From Pycnopodia helianthoides (taxonomy: Eukaryota > Echinodermata > Asteroidea > Forcipulatida > Asteriidae): 64,000 nt of DNA. A program made the translations under genes and the position numbers. The stretch spans positions 13,792,094 to 13,856,093 of the forward strand of contig CM063255.1 of the NCBI GenBank assembly GCA_032158295.1. Reading direction: 5' to 3'. Below the pieces are notes generated by a model that was not told the DNA's origin, made no database searches, and saw only the letters and a program-made list of their open reading frames with translations. This document shows positions 19,486 through 32,072 of this stretch, piece by piece (position 1 is the first letter of the stretch; the number at the start of each line of letters is the position of its first letter).

Positions 19486-22400
19486 CTACAGGCCTTGGCA
19501 TGTCACCCTAAAATAGTCTACAACCAATGTAAGTAAAACTACACTGTCTATTTGTCAAAATGATGTCTCAACCGAAACCAAAAAAGAAATACTGAGCTCT
19601 TAAAATACTTATTTGCACCTTGGCAATCTCATACAACAACGTGTAAATGTTCACTTCTGAATAAATAATTTGATTTTGGTTTTTGTTATTTTGTATCTGG
19701 ATAAAATACACTGTAAAATTCTCATTTTTATTTGGGTTGTGTTTTTATTTTCAAAACTGTAACCGAATTTACCCATAGAGTCTTGCACTAGGATTTGACC
19801 CACAACGGCAGTGGTATTCCTGACTATACATACATGCACATGTAGAGTACTGACACGTTAATTGGCAACAGCAATAAACTGGACTGTTATTGGAAAACCG
19901 GACTTTAAAAGACTACCGGTAATTTACTGCACATATTCTAGGCCTAAAATAAACATTTCAGGTTTGACAAGCACAAAAGGATTACAAACGCTTCATGAGT
20001 TAATAAAAAATAAAAACAAAGTTCATGTACTTGGAAAATGGTAAAAAGCTCAAAAATATAAAAAAAAGTTAAGAGACAAAAAAATGAAAAACTATATCCG
20101 AAACTACACAAGTGGTTATATTTGGGCAAATTTGCTAAAGAGTGTTTTTAACTGCATTTCATTTGTATGGTGTTAAAAGCAAAGTATACCTTAGTTTACC
20201 TAAAAAAAGGTTAAAGGGCCAAACCGCAGCTAAATATTAACGTTATACAACACACATACAAACAACTTTGGTGCTCAACCACAGCAGCATTACCCAACAA
20301 TATTTAAATACACACACATTCAAACAAGTCTGGATACATTGCTTAATCCCATTAAAACTTCACACAGAACAGCACATCACGAAGGGGTCTTGTCAAAAAT
20401 AGTCCAAGACAGGTAGTTGAATAACAATTCTCTGATTTCAAATTTTTGTTGGATTTCTGTCGGACTGTATTTCTATGAGAGACATGGTTTTACTGAGATG
20501 TGTAGTGTGATTTTTTTGAGTGAGACATGAAGAGACCCCCTGCTTGTTTTCTAGTATAAAGCGATCTACTATAAGTCTCTGTGGTTTGTAAACAAATGTA
20601 ACCCCAGCCACTGTGAACTTCTCCCATGTTTTCTCCGACGCCCAATTTCAAACAAGGTGAATTAACAGCGGTAAAAAACCTTGTCCCAAATGGTACTTAT
20701 CCGCTGGTTGTCCTGGACTAATTTTGACAAGGTCCCTAATCATATATTGGTCCCGTAACTACTAAGTACATGTAATTATGAACAAAAATAGACTAAAATT
20801 CCAACCCCTCGGCTAGAAATCCATGTGTTGTCATGCGTTGTGCACAATGCGTAGTGCAAAATCCTTTAAAATACGTACCAAGCGATGCACACAATTTTTA
20901 CTGATAACACAGTACTCAATCATGTCAATGCAGATACATGTCCATGGAACTGTGTGCGTTGCTTGGCGTGTACTTTAAATTTTACCTAGTGCGCATTGCA
21001 CACTACTCACACACATGACAGACACATGGATTTCCGACCTTATGGTAACATGACAAACCTGAAATTTTGTGAGTGCCCTCGCTTGGCCTTGATGTCCTGA
21101 ACAAGACACACACCCGAGTGTGTAAACAACTGCAATCGGAAACCTCCTATTTTCTCTCCTTTGTTTTACATTTTTTGCAGCAGCTCCAATTAGTTTTGTA
21201 TTATACTTTCCAACTGGGGACCTACACCCATGTGGGAACCCTATTGTCCTCTATTGTTATAGGTTCCCAGTTTGAATGTGTATGTGTAGCTATACACACA
21301 GGTGTGGGGACTTTTACATGATGGAACAATGGTCCCCACAACGTTATTCTTTGTTCAACTTGGTCCCAACCAGGGAATTATTCAGAAAAGGGAATACTAG
21401 AACAACAATAGCAAGTCCCTGCAACTGAGTGTGCAAAAGACGTTTTGTGGAAGAACACAAACATGATCAATCACTTATCTTTGCTCTCTCATTGTTTGGA
21501 CTTTTTTTGTGACGTCCTCGTTGGCTTTGTACATAAAAACGCAGCGAGGATGACCTCGTTCTGTCAAAATACCCGGATCCCTTTTGTTAAAGTCCTTGGT
21601 TTGAACGGGTACACACCTCCATACATACACACCTGATACTTTGTTCTTGAGGACAAAGCAGCTCTTCTTTTGTATAAAAGGGCACCTCTATGAGGGAAAT
21701 GAACGATTTGTACAGGAACATTTCAAGATGAAGCAAGGCAAAAACCAGGGCAATGTGGCAATCGCCTCAAAATTGTGATGAATGACCAATTTTTTCAGGC
21801 GCATTTACCTCGCAGCTCAAGGCGTAAAATCACAGGCCTGAGATGAGAGCTGGTTCAACTTAACATGTATAATAAATGCATTAGTAATAAAATATGTCAC
21901 TTCTAAAATATATATTTCTCTATATTTCTCTTCATTCAACTGCAATACATGAAATTTGGAATACATCCTACTTGAACTGGTCATGATTGGGGCCCAATAT
22001 CACAGTGCCACTCACTAACAGTGCCCTTCAAAGCGTGTAACCTGATGGGCCATAAGGAGTTGTAAGCATTATGAAATTGGGTCCTGTTAATGATGGAATG
22101 GTCAATTCATGTTCACCAATGTACTGACCCCTCGCACCAATTGTTGATGAAAAGGCCACCATTGGCCAAGAGTCGTGCGCAGCGCATACACTTTATTTGT
22201 CATCAAAGATGGCAGTCAATGACATCATGTGTAATCCATATATTCCCACCACCAACAACCATGCGCCCCCCCCCCCCCATTTTGAATATTCTGTACACAA
22301 CATTACAAACATTATTATAATTAAAGTCCATTTAAAATCTTTTTAAAATCGATTGAATATCATCTGTTACTCTATGTATTTCTTGTAAGTGTTGAACATA

Positions 22401-22719
22401 AAACAAATTTGTGAAAGCATCCAGATTTGGTCAAAATAACAGCCACTAGATTTATTACTTGTTCATGAATGAGTTTTAAAAACGGGTTTAAATGTAAAAC
22501 CATTTCTTCTTACTTGATCTACTTCTCTGATAAATATTCTCAACATTATTCCTTCATTTCCGCCCCTAACCCTCCCCCCAGCATTATTTTGTTAATTAGT
22601 ATCAAAATTTGTGAATACATGTACATCAATTGATTTACTTGATATGAAGTTTAAAGATTACTCGTGCTACCTGTTGTCAGCCAGCTGCGCCCTGGTGGCT
22701 GTCTCTGGACAGTCCATCT
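19486..22719. other. 3' flank of the CD20-like gene, no gene seen
   Basis: AT-rich, no supportable exon. A minus-strand AATAAA (plus TTTATT at about 22451-22456) lies about 265 bp below the stop codon at 22720 and is a candidate polyadenylation signal. A poly-C run of about 14 bases lies near 22268. The open frames at 21073-21321 and 22090-22320 have no recognisable content. Confidence 0.5.
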
Positions 22720-25700
22720 TTACGCCTGTGGTTCAGGCAAGCTGGTCCCCGGCTTTTCCTCCATCTGGTAGTACGAAGGTGGAACTGCGGGGTGTTGGTT
22801 CAGACCAGAAGCCTGATGGGGTGTCATGATGGTGGGTGGATTATGGTAGGCCTGGGGCGGCGAAATGGAATAGCCCTGCACCATTTGGGGATGTCCAGGC
22901 TGCTGAAAGTAGCCTAGAGGGGAGAACAACAAAGAAGAAAAAAGTTGTTACAACCCTTCTGTTTTTTTTCAGTAAAATAATCTGTAAAAAATAGTTTTAA
23001 AAATAAGTTAATATTAGCTAGTGGATTCCTCTTGCTCTAGAGGGGCCAAGCATCGTGGCTGCGCAGTCTTGAGCATGGACCTACAGTTCTGATGGCCAAG
23101 TTTTGGTTCAAATTTTGGTTCTTTGGCAAAATACTTAACTATAACTGCTACTAATCATCCAGGAGTAAACGGGTACTTGTGCATATTGTGAGGGTAGAGA
23201 TTGTTTTGCCCAATCTGTGCGCCCATTTGGCTGCCTGTGCTGCATATTCCTAAGGACATGAAGGAGTTGAACAGGGGTAGTAATAGTGTAAGTCGCTTTG
23301 AAAGCGCCTAATTTATGCTTATTATTATAATATTTAATGCACAGGCATAGGTGTTGAAGCCAAGACAGGCTTTTTTGTTTTAGAAATATGTTTCCCTAAA
23401 TTTGTACTGAAACCAAAATTTGTCTCTAAAGAAACAAGATGTTACAGCATGTACAGGGCTCAGAAGTTTGTAGACTCTTCATATAACCACTAACCGAAAT
23501 CTACAGGTTTGATCGTAACAAGAGCTGTGTCTTCCGTCTCTGTGATGGCAAGTTAGCTCTTACAAGAAACTCTGAAGGCCAAGGAAAGTCAACGAAAAAT
23601 CCTGAAACCAGGAAAAAAGCCTGGTAAATCACAGGCCCAGGTTCAGAGTTCTTTTGAACCATACAGACTTGAACTCACCCTGCTGCACCGGCATGCCCTG
23701 GCCGTACGGTTGAGGTGACGAAGTCATGATTGTCACGTTGCCTTGGTTTGGAACATAGTGGTGAACCTGCACAGAAATGATAGAACAAACACTTGTCATT
23801 CAAAGATACAGTTGTACAATAGTAAAACTTTTTAACTTATTCATTCGTTTAAACTATGGAATTGTTTGCAGCACAAACAACTAATTACAAGATTCAAACA
23901 AGCCTCTCAAACTTGGTGGTCCAGCGATTAAGACATCTGCTCTAGAATGTGGGGGTTGCAAGTTCGAATCCCACCTGTAGCCTATACACAAAATTTTCCA
24001 CAGGACTCGGGAAAGCTTAAAGAGGGGCTCCGAGGTCAAATTCAGTTTGTGATGCACCCATTTTCCAATAAATAGAGTCCTCTTGAAAGTGTGGAAACAA
24101 ATTATGTTAAGGAGAATGGAGGATAAAGTGTAGATTCGTGAATAGAATGTACGAGCCGAAGGCGAGTACAATGTGTTCACGAATCTACACTTTAGAGTCT
24201 ATTCTCTGACTTAAACTATTTCCTGAAAGCCTTTGATTATGTAACATGGTAAAGTACATTGTGTTTGGTGCACATCATGTTATCCTTTCAATTTGGAAAG
24301 ACAGTCATTTTCCCGTTGAACATTTCACTTTAGTTTGTAACGAATCCACTCAACTGTAGATTCGTTACGAATCTACATCTACATGTACGTAACGAATCTA
24401 CAGTTAATTAAGTGTAGATTCGTAAAAATAATCTACACTTTGAACAATAGAGTGACGTCACAGAAATAGTTTAACAGTCTCTAACCTCACGTTCAATTGG
24501 TGTATATTGTCATTTTATTTGATAACTCTTTCAGAGCGGTTACAAATGGGTCTTGATACATTCCTAAGGAAATTTGTGGGCCAGTCATAAGGTCAAATTC
24601 AATGCCGTTTTGGTTGAATATCATCAAAATTCAGGAATGAACTTAAAACTCTCTGTACAATGTACATGTACAGACCATTATTGAAATGTGACGTCATTGA
24701 ACATTTTCTGATTTTTGGACAATAACGACACTTGAAGGGTATCAAATACAATGGCATTTTACATCGTTTTAACTTGCAGTTGGAGACTCGTACATTTTCC
24801 CCGATTTTCCTAACGACCCTATCTATTGAAAAATGAGTGGATCACAAAGCTGAATTTGACCTTGGATGGAGCCTCTCTTTAAATCTCACATTGGTGAATG
24901 GGTAACGTCAGAATCAAATATTGTTCATTCACCTTTATTTCAACGCTGTCGTTTAAAATTTTTAATCCATAAATTTTAATGGCACAGAAGATCAAAACTG
25001 AATTTGCTATTTACTTCAAGTTGGATGACATGTATATTGGCATTTTTTTTTCTAAACTGGCTTTATGTCGGAGCGCTCTCAATTTGTTTGCAGTCAGTCG
25101 GACAGCTGATGTGAATATCCACCCGGACAATTCACTGTGAAGTGTGCACAGGCATGCAACCACCATGCTACCCCTCGGTACTAGAGATTATGCTCGTTAT
25201 CTCCCTTTTTCCAGTGGTTTTTGTGTAATCCCAGATTCTAGACCGCTGTCCTTTTGTAATACAAATGTGGCTTACAGGAATGGACAAGCTGGCACTATTG
25301 TTTATCATTGTATTCAGCTCAATGGGAAACAAGTCCGAGCGTTCCGAGATTCCAGCAAATTTCAGACTTGCGAGATCAAAACTGATTCATTTACTCATTC
25401 CTCAAAGACTACAGCATTTCAAGCAAAAATATTTCAAGGGAAATATTACACAATGGAATCTTTACACCATGTACGTTAAATGTGCAAGTCTGTGAATATT
25501 TATCCTACAAATGTTGAGGACCATCACTTACCACAGTCTGCTGAGTGGCAACAGTACCATATCCACAACTTCCACGGCAGCAGACGGCAGCTGCAATGAT
25601 GGCTACGACGAACTCAACCACACCAAAGATGCAGCCAATAGAATCCACGATGATGCGACCATACTACAAGAAACAAACACATGTGCAGCATTGATACACC

Positions 25701-28700
25701 TATTTGATAAAGCCATTTACGCAAATTTCTTAGCTTACTTTGGCAGAAAATGTGTATTATAAGCAAAATAGTATTTCACAAGCAACCAAGGGTTGAGGGC
25801 GTGGGCAAGTATTACCAATGCAGTGTGGACCTGAGGACCAAAGAGGTCCAAACAAGGCACGGTTTTGAAACACTATGTGGACTGGTTTCACCAGTGTTGA
25901 AGAATATGCTTTTTCTTAAGTGCATAAACAAAGGAATGTCCACATTTTGTGTACATTTTGACTCCCATAATGGCAGATAGGATGGGCGTGTGTAAAGTGT
26001 CAGACCACAATCCAGGGCATATCCTGACAGACAAGAACAAGTAATTTACCAAGGGAAAAAGAAAAAGAAAAAAAGGTTAAATGTCGTCAGGGATGTTTCT
26101 GCATGCTCATATCAGACTTATGTCTATTGCTGCAATTGAAATGAGCACACTGATTTAGAGGTTCTTTAATTTGACATCCTGGTTGATGAGACAATAATGC
26201 TTAATGTGTCTTGCCCAAGACATGTCTGTCATGACCAGGATTTAATCCTACAGTCTGTCGACTCAGCCATGAGCACCAAATGTCATTCCACTGATGACCG
26301 CGGAATTCTGTCTTACATGTATGACCCAGATACAATCACGTGTTTTACAGCAAGGCCCGGGATGCGCACAATTCTGTAGTAAGCCAGTGCCATGAAATAG
26401 GGCCAGGACCTCGTATCCAATGCAGTGGACCCTAGGCCACAAAACAAATGGACAAGTTTCCTCAGAAAAATAATTTGGGGTGGAATGGGGGAAGGGGGAC
26501 AACTACACATTAAATTACCAAGCTGCTGCAGTACATGTACATGTAGTAGTTGCAATATCTACTCTCAAAGAGAGCAGCAATGATTAAGATGATTGTCATC
26601 TGAAAAGCTGCCAGGGAAGCCAGTATGGACATCACCAGATGAGCCACGATCTATGATTAACAACAATTTAAAACATTTTTAAAGGCATGTACTTTTGCCC
26701 CTTCATCGATGCACGACTACAGGGTCATTATGTTGATGATAAATGAGGCTTCTGCGGCCTAGCAAGAAAATGCACCTGAACCTCTCCCACAAACTGACTT
26801 ATGACTGTACAAGTCCGGCAGTCTTATGTTTTGAATAATACTTCACTGTGAATATCTTTATTTGACAAAATTATTCTGACTTTGAGTCAGATAAACATCT
26901 TTCAACCCTGTTGAGTACTGATGTTTTACCAATAAGACAAATGAGATAAATCTTCTCTTTGTGCTTGTTCAATTAAAAACAGTTCAAAAACAAAAAGAAA
27001 TGTGAAACCCATTTGATTGTCTTGCAACAAATTTTCTGGTGCAGTAACAATGTTGAGCAACAAGCCCTGCGGTCTTGTGGAGTTTTTCCTCCAGTTCAAC
27101 CCCTGTTAAGTGTTGCTGAGGAGACTGAAGTGACAGGTGTTTAGCATTATTGATACTTACCGCACAACTATTCTGATTTCCACCAGATGCAATACCGAGA
27201 ATACCGGCCACAATGAAAAACTGAAGGAGAAGAAAACAAAAATAATAATAAATAATATATAATTTTGCATGTCACCTTTACTTGTTTCTCTTCATCTAGG
27301 TACTGCAATAGGGACTTGTAACATGTGCAAGGGCAGAAACTGTTGGTAATTTCGCCACGAGTAGGCCTGGGCGACTAGTGCGACTACAATCAGTGTCAAA
27401 GTCGCGACTATAGAATGCTATGTGTGTCCAGTGGCGACTGCTGCTTTTCAACTACCCAGTTAACTGCGCTGCCACGACTACTGACAAATTAGTTGCTACA
27501 TGTATAAAAAGCTACATAAACAGTATACAAATGTTCAGGGTTTCTCACCAGGATTGTTCAAAACTGTGGGGCATTATGGACACAAAATTTTAAAGTTTGG
27601 CCAAAGGACGCTGTAATTGAAACGTTGTCTTCGGAATGTTTTCTACTCGGTGTTTATCTTTGTTTTAAAAGCCCTATTGTGCAATCAGAGCATTTTAAAT
27701 GGATTTTTTTTGTGTGAAACTGATCAAAAGTTAAAAACTAAGTATTATTATTTTTTGTTTTGCTTATCGGTTGAAATTTGTGTGTATCGGCACACAATTT
27801 GCCCGTATTAGCCCAATACGGTAGCTTGTGCATCATGGGGAGAACCCTACATATTGATGAGTTTAGTGCTTTTTACTTGGTAAGTATATTTGTACAGGCC
27901 TGATATTTTACGGAGGAAACAGAGGAAATTGCCCTTGGTCATTGCCTTGGTGCTCACTCGACAAGTTTACAAGTTCCTCATAAAGCTGCCCTTTACATGT
28001 ACCGTGGAGAAAGCGCCTTGGTGCCCCTGCCCTTAAAAAAACAATGCATCAGGCCTTTTGTGATGAGATGCTTCTCTAAATGTGCGCGCAAATTTTCAAA
28101 TATGGAGTCAGTACAGAAAGTGATATTTTCACTTTATTTTCAAAAATAATGTCACCAAAGGATGAAATTATCAATTCTTAACCCAGCAGGCATGGAATTC
28201 TGGACAAAAGGAATAAAAGAGTGGTGATGAATTCTTAAAAGGCGTTTAAACCGGCAGGGTCGTGGCCGTGTGATAAAGGCCCGAGCCGAACCGTTTAAGA
28301 ACGAGTAACTACTCTTTTATTCACATTCATAAATGCCCTTTTGTTAAAAAGAAAAAAAAATGTTATAGACAATCTGTGACAATCTGCTTCGTAGCGAATT
28401 TTCAAAGTTTGCACATTTTCAAAAATGTTTTAAAACTTTTGTTTGGTGCGCGTTGGGTTGTGTGTGCGCACGTGTAAACAAAAATTATGCGCTGGTACTA
28501 ATAGCTATATTGCGTTCCGCATAATTATTGGCGTACATGAGCTTGCGTGCCCAACACGCAAAGCCAGCCGGTTTTAAACAGCTCCAGCTATGTCTTTATC
28601 AGCCGTTTAAAGACCCCCACGTGACATATGCTCTCCACCAATAGGAATAGCGAAACTGTCTGGGGTATTTATGAATGGACATTAAAACATGTGTACCTGT

Positions 28701-29479
28701 CAAATACCAGTATCCACACTTTGTGTAACCCAACATATCCATGAAATAACAAACCTGTGAAAATTTAAGCTCAATCGGTCATCGGAGTCACAAGAAAACA
28801 GTAAAAGACCCCTTTATATGTTTTCACTGTTTTCAAACATTAAATTTAATCACCGTGATAAAAACTAATGTTTTACAAAATTCTCGAAAACCATAGCATT
28901 TCAAGCAAAACTACATTGTATTTTAAGGGAAGTTTTCCACCATGACCATCTTCATACATTGTGTACCATGTAAGTTATGTGCAAATCTGTCAACATTTAT
29001 ATTTCTAGTCTTACCAATGTTGTACACACCCTTTAACATGTTTAAAAGCATAATTTTGTTAGGCTCAGCTACGTCTGTGTTTCACAGCAGCTCTTTGATA
29101 TTGGGCCTAGATTTTGGCATTAACAGAAATTAAAGCCTGAATCGTGGTGATGTGCTAGAACTTCACTGTTAATGTTATTATTATTCAAAGAAAGTTAGAG
29201 AATACATACACAAACGCCACTCCAGATCGGGCTCCCCAACTCTGCCAAGGCACAGTCCAAGATGATAGCTGCAATGCCGATGGCCACAGAGACCACTCCA
29301 CACACCACCTGGATGTAGCCGGTCTGACGGGCAGCCGAGGAACTGTAGCTGCTGATCACTGCACCACCACCAGCCTGGGGATGAGCCTGGACGGTCTGGT
29401 AGGTGATGGTCTGCTGTCCTTGCTGGTGAGCCACTACCTGTTGCTGGGGTTGAACCCCCACAGTGTGTAGGGTGGTCAT
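22720..29479 (-). CDS. CD20/MS4A-like four-transmembrane protein, complete, 6 coding exons
   Basis: Exons (minus): 29479-29210, 27220-27161, 26650-26519, 25663-25532, 23766-23679, 22913-22720; phases match, 876 nt, 291 aa plus TAA. An acceptor at 29508-29509 just above the ATG implies an upstream 5' untranslated exon. Residues 1-50 are Gln/His/Val-rich and soluble. Hydrophobic segments: about 55-77 (IQVVCGVVSVAIGIAAI), 86-102 (WSGVCFFIVAGILGIA), 111-138 (IVAHLVMSILASLAAF...), 158-183 (IIVDSIGCIFGVVEFVV...). The loop before the fourth segment has Cys143 and Cys151. The tail (about 185-291) is Pro/Gln/Tyr-rich, likely cytoplasmic. This topology and the CGVVSVAIG...PIWSG...GILGIASG pattern fit the CD20-like (MS4A) family, whose members act as membrane adaptors or channel regulators; the role here is unknown. 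The exon 1 donor could be GTATGT after WSGVC (preferred) or GTTTGT after WSG, giving a two-residue difference. Confidence 0.85.
23905..24010 (+). mobile_element. tRNA-derived SINE
   Basis: CTTGGTGGTCCAGCGATTAA (box A region) and GCAAGTTCGAATCCCACC (box B). Same family as 12575-12690, including the following ACAGGACTCGGG-like tail. In intron 4 of the CD20-like gene, directly left of the TTAA element at 24021. Confidence 0.7.
24021..24878. mobile_element. 858-bp inverted-repeat element with TTAA flanks and internal palindromes
   Basis: TTAA at 24017-24020 and 24879-24882. Left end AGAGGGGCTCCGAGGTCAAA and right end GGAGCCTCTCT (preceded by TGAATTTGACC) are inverted over about 55 bp. The centre (24130-24440) holds repeated GTGTAGATTCGT / ACGAATCTACAC words arranged as several small hairpins, enclosed by TTAAACTATTTC and GAAATAGTTTAA. 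No coding capacity. Confidence 0.8.
26040..26075. repeat. Purine-rich (AAAAAG)n tract
   Basis: Short low-complexity run in intron 3 of the CD20-like gene. Confidence 0.6.
27895..28055. repeat. Fold-back repeat copy, family of 13717-13862
   Basis: CAGGCCTGATATTTTACGGA at the left and ATGCATCAGGCC at the right, with the shared GAAATTGCCCTTGGTC and CTGCCCTTT words. Most diverged of the three copies; in intron 1 of the CD20-like gene. Confidence 0.6.
28205..28345. repeat. Fold-back element around AATAAAAGAGT / ACTCTTTTATT
   Basis: CAAAAGGAATAAAAGAGTGG with TTCTTAAAAGGCG on the left are mirrored by CGTTTAAGAACGAG and CTACTCTTTTATTCAC on the right, with a GC-rich loop (CAGGGTCGTGGCCG...CCCGAGCCGAA). 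Similar in layout to the 24130-24190 hairpin (gccgaaggc loop). In intron 1 of the CD20-like gene. Confidence 0.65.
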
Positions 29480-29784
29480 CCTACTTTACGGTTCAACTCC
29501 TGCTTGGCTGTTAAGAAAATATAAAAAGTGATGTTCTTAAGAAATACAACACAAAATAAGTCTTCAAACAGTTTTTAAGTAACCCCTACAGACTCAGTTT
29601 GGCTAACGCATGGTCTCAATTATCCTCTCTCCTATGTCACTCACAAAAAAATTCTTTGGACTTAGATACAAGTGGAATGCTTGACCTTGTGGTGAACAAT
29701 TGTCATTGGGGCTACAGCACTCAGTCCATCTAAATCCTTCACTTTTGCAATTGGATACAGTTAGCAAGTGGGACTGTGTAAAAG

Positions 29785-29947
29785 TAGTTGCGATAATCGT
29801 AACCCTCCATCCTCCCGACGGTCGGAGACCGGAGGGGTACCCCTCGTCCGCCCGTCGGAGGACCTCCATTCCGACGGTCGGAGACGGAGGGTAACCCCTC
29901 CGGTCTCCGACCGTCGGGAGGATGGAGGGTTACGATTATCGCAACTA
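29785..29947. mobile_element. 163-bp fold-back element with 9-bp target duplication
   Basis: The arms run about 29785-29840 and 29892-29947: the left starts TAGTTGCGATAATCG and the right ends CGATTATCGCAACTA; they are nearly perfect inverted copies over about 55 bp. The loop repeats parts of the arm (CCGACGGTCGGAGAC). The 9-mer GTGTAAAAG occurs immediately outside both ends (29776-29784 and 29948-29956). Long inverted ends plus a 9-bp duplication fit a Mutator-like non-autonomous element (family-level inference). GC-rich against AT-rich surroundings. Located above the CD20-like coding start. Confidence 0.92.
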
Positions 29948-29999
29948 GTGTAAAAGTACCACTGTCCAATTTCATGGCTTTGCTTACTGCAGAATTTTG

Positions 30000-30507
30000 C
30001 GTTTACTGTCCATAGAATTATGTGCTTTACAGGGCGCGATCATCACACGCCAAGAAGATTGACTGTGCCTTGAATGCAAGCTGCCGCTCATAACCGATGT
30101 CTTACAGCAACCAACATGACCAATGTCAACCTCCTGGCTGGCATCTCTCCACCAGACATCAGAAGAGCTGTCGCAAGCAGATCTGAACGCCTCAAACAAA
30201 CTACAGAAAAAAAGGCTCAAATCAAGGAAGAGCTTCATCACCAGCACACTCCCTCTTCAAACAACACCTTATGACACCCGTATCCAGATGTGGACTGCAA
30301 GGCTGTCATCTACATGTAGCCACCAAGATGGAAATTCAACCTTCCGAATCTCTGCCACCTGCCTAAACCGTCTTCGTACTGGTGTGGGAAGATGCAAAGT
30401 TTCCCTGCAGACCTGGGGATGCATCACCAGCCCAACAACATGTGACTGTGGCCAGGAACGACAGACAATGCAGGATATGCTACGGTGCCCGCTATTGGAA
30501 GAGACCT
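30000..30507 (+). mobile_element. LINE ORF2 C-terminal remnant
   Basis: Plus-strand frames read ALNASCRS..., NLLAGISPPDIRRAV, then (one frame over, 30123-30507) ISATCLNRLRTGVGRCKVSL, WGCITSP, CDCGQERQTMQDMLRCPLL. This order (ALN...LAGI.PP..RR, then LNRLRTG.GRC, W...CDCG..QT..H/M....CP) is the usual end of a jockey/RTE-like LINE polymerase with its zinc-knuckle-like CDCG motif. At least one frameshift; not a host gene. Confidence 0.8.
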
Positions 30508-30655
30508 GGGCTCGATTTCACAAAGAGTTCAGACTGATCGTAACTGCAAATCCATCGCTGTTGCTTAGCAAAGAGTGATGTCACAATACAAATCACTATG
30601 GTAATACTGATAACTCATCTTAAGATGAATCTTAGTGCTTTGTGAAATCGACCCC
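30508..30655. mobile_element. 148-bp inverted-repeat MITE (GGGCTCGATTTCACAAAG ends)
   Basis: Left GGGCTCGATTTCACAAAG and right CTTTGTGAAATCGACCCC are inverted. It interrupts the LINE remnant after its CP motif. Family of the outer element at 19131-19485. Confidence 0.75.
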
Positions 30656-31379
30656 TGTACTGCTATCGACCAAGCGCAGAACACCCCAGGGGCACAAAAG
30701 TGTACACATCAGTGGATGTCCACAGTGTAAGGACACAAAAGAAGAAGGGTGCCAAATAAGCGCATGCTTTCTTCTGCGGTAAGCAGAGCCTTAAAAAACT
30801 GGACCCTGGTTCATACATGTAACCCTTGCTCTATGAATGATGTAACCCTCTGGTCAGCTGGTTCCGTAAGATATGCATTTTGTGTATGCTAAACTCCATT
30901 TACATTACACTACAGCCATAGTAATAGTGAAGGCAGAGATAGCACATTCTTATTGGTCCACTCTAAGAAGCCGAAACACAAGTGTCTTATTTTATGTACT
31001 GTAGGCATCCTGCCCTCATCCCCTGCCCCCCAACAATACAAAGCCCCATCCGCACAGAACTGTGACAACAGGACTGGTTTACATTGATTGTAGTTCAAAA
31101 CTAATCGAATGCATGGATGCCAATGTGGCAGAATCAGGGCTCCAAATTAACATAGGCTCGACATGCTCGAGGCCTGTGATCTTTAACTAAATAACCTCTA
31201 AGTGCTGTGTATCTCTAATAAAAAAAAATTGTTTTAAAATGTTGTATTTCACTAGTCTCATAAATATCTCTCACATCTGTTGAATATCGATGCAAAATTT
31301 GTCCACAATGAGATTAGTCTTCTCTTTGTAGTGGTGCTGAAAAAAAACTTGAAAAAAAACATTTAATTAATTCATCTTA

Positions 31380-31672
31380 AAGGACCATTACAAAATTGTT
31401 ACGAAAAAAACTTGTAAAATATACTTTTGATCACAGATTTACATAAAACTTACACGATCTAATGATGATGATTGTAGAAAACATCCCTTGAAATATTTCT
31501 GTCTGAAATGCCATTGATGAGAAATGAATAATTTAACGGTTTTACACTATTTTCTCGTGACCCAGATGGCCGATCGATCTAAAACTTCTACAGGTTTGTC
31601 AGTTTATTACATGATGTGCTTACAGTCTGCCAGCAACTGTTGTGTTAGCAAAATCCAATTCTGTAATGTTCC
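31380..31672. mobile_element. TTAA MITE, copy 1 of the AGGAACATTACAGAATTGG family
   Basis: TTAA at both ends (left about 31377, right about 31674), left end AGGACCATTACAAAATTG, right end CAATTCTGTAATGTTCCT. Shares CAGATTTACATAAAACTTAC and GACCCAGATGGCCGATCGAT with copies at 40464-40848 and (inverted) 46559-46838. Confidence 0.85.
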
Positions 31673-31762
31673 TTTAATATTAAGTTTTTTGTTTTTTCTA
31701 TGATGAAATAAACCTTTCTGTCTAATCTTTTGTAAAACAATTTCTGTTCCATTATTTTGAGT

Positions 31763-31818
31763 CTAATCTTGTAAAACAATTTCTGGTCCAGTGGACCAGA
31801 ATTACAAGATTAGACCAT
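31763..31818. repeat. Hairpin-forming inverted repeat
   Basis: GTCTAATCTTGTAA at the left and TTACAAGATTAGAC at the right are perfectly inverted, with an inner pair CTGGTCC / GGACCAG. An imperfect direct copy of the left arm (TCTAATCTTTTGTAAAAC) precedes it near 31720. Confidence 0.8.
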
Positions 31819-32009
31819 TCCTTGCTCTATGATAATAGAAAATACCGGAAAACACCATTAGGCCAAAATTCTCTGTGGAACCGTTGGGTTGGGGGTTTGA
31901 ACACGTACTGTTCACATAACAAATATTCACCGCTAATTGTCTGTTTGTCTTATTCAAGATGTCAACAGGGTGCTGCACATTTTGTGCTAATCCGATTTTG
32001 TAGGATTTA

Positions 32010-32072
32010 AGCGCAATTTCAAAACCTGCCCAAGTTCAAACCTATTAACTGCGCAAGTTTTGAAATTGCGCG
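32010..32072. repeat. Hairpin inverted repeat (GCGCAATTTCAAAACTTGC type)
   Basis: GCGCAATTTCAAAACCTGC and GCAAGTTTTGAAATTGCGC form an 18-19 bp stem with one mismatch around a short loop. Confidence 0.75.

Noticed and set aside
25144..25762. Overlapping plus-strand open frames in the CD20-like gene
   Set aside because: They lie opposite the true exon 4 and its introns, show no domain, and the minus-strand exon has matching splice sites.
30123..30578. 151-codon open frame as a host gene
   Set aside because: Its motifs (LNRLRTGVGRC, CDCG..QT) are those of a LINE polymerase end, and it is frame-shifted relative to the upstream ALN/LAGI part.
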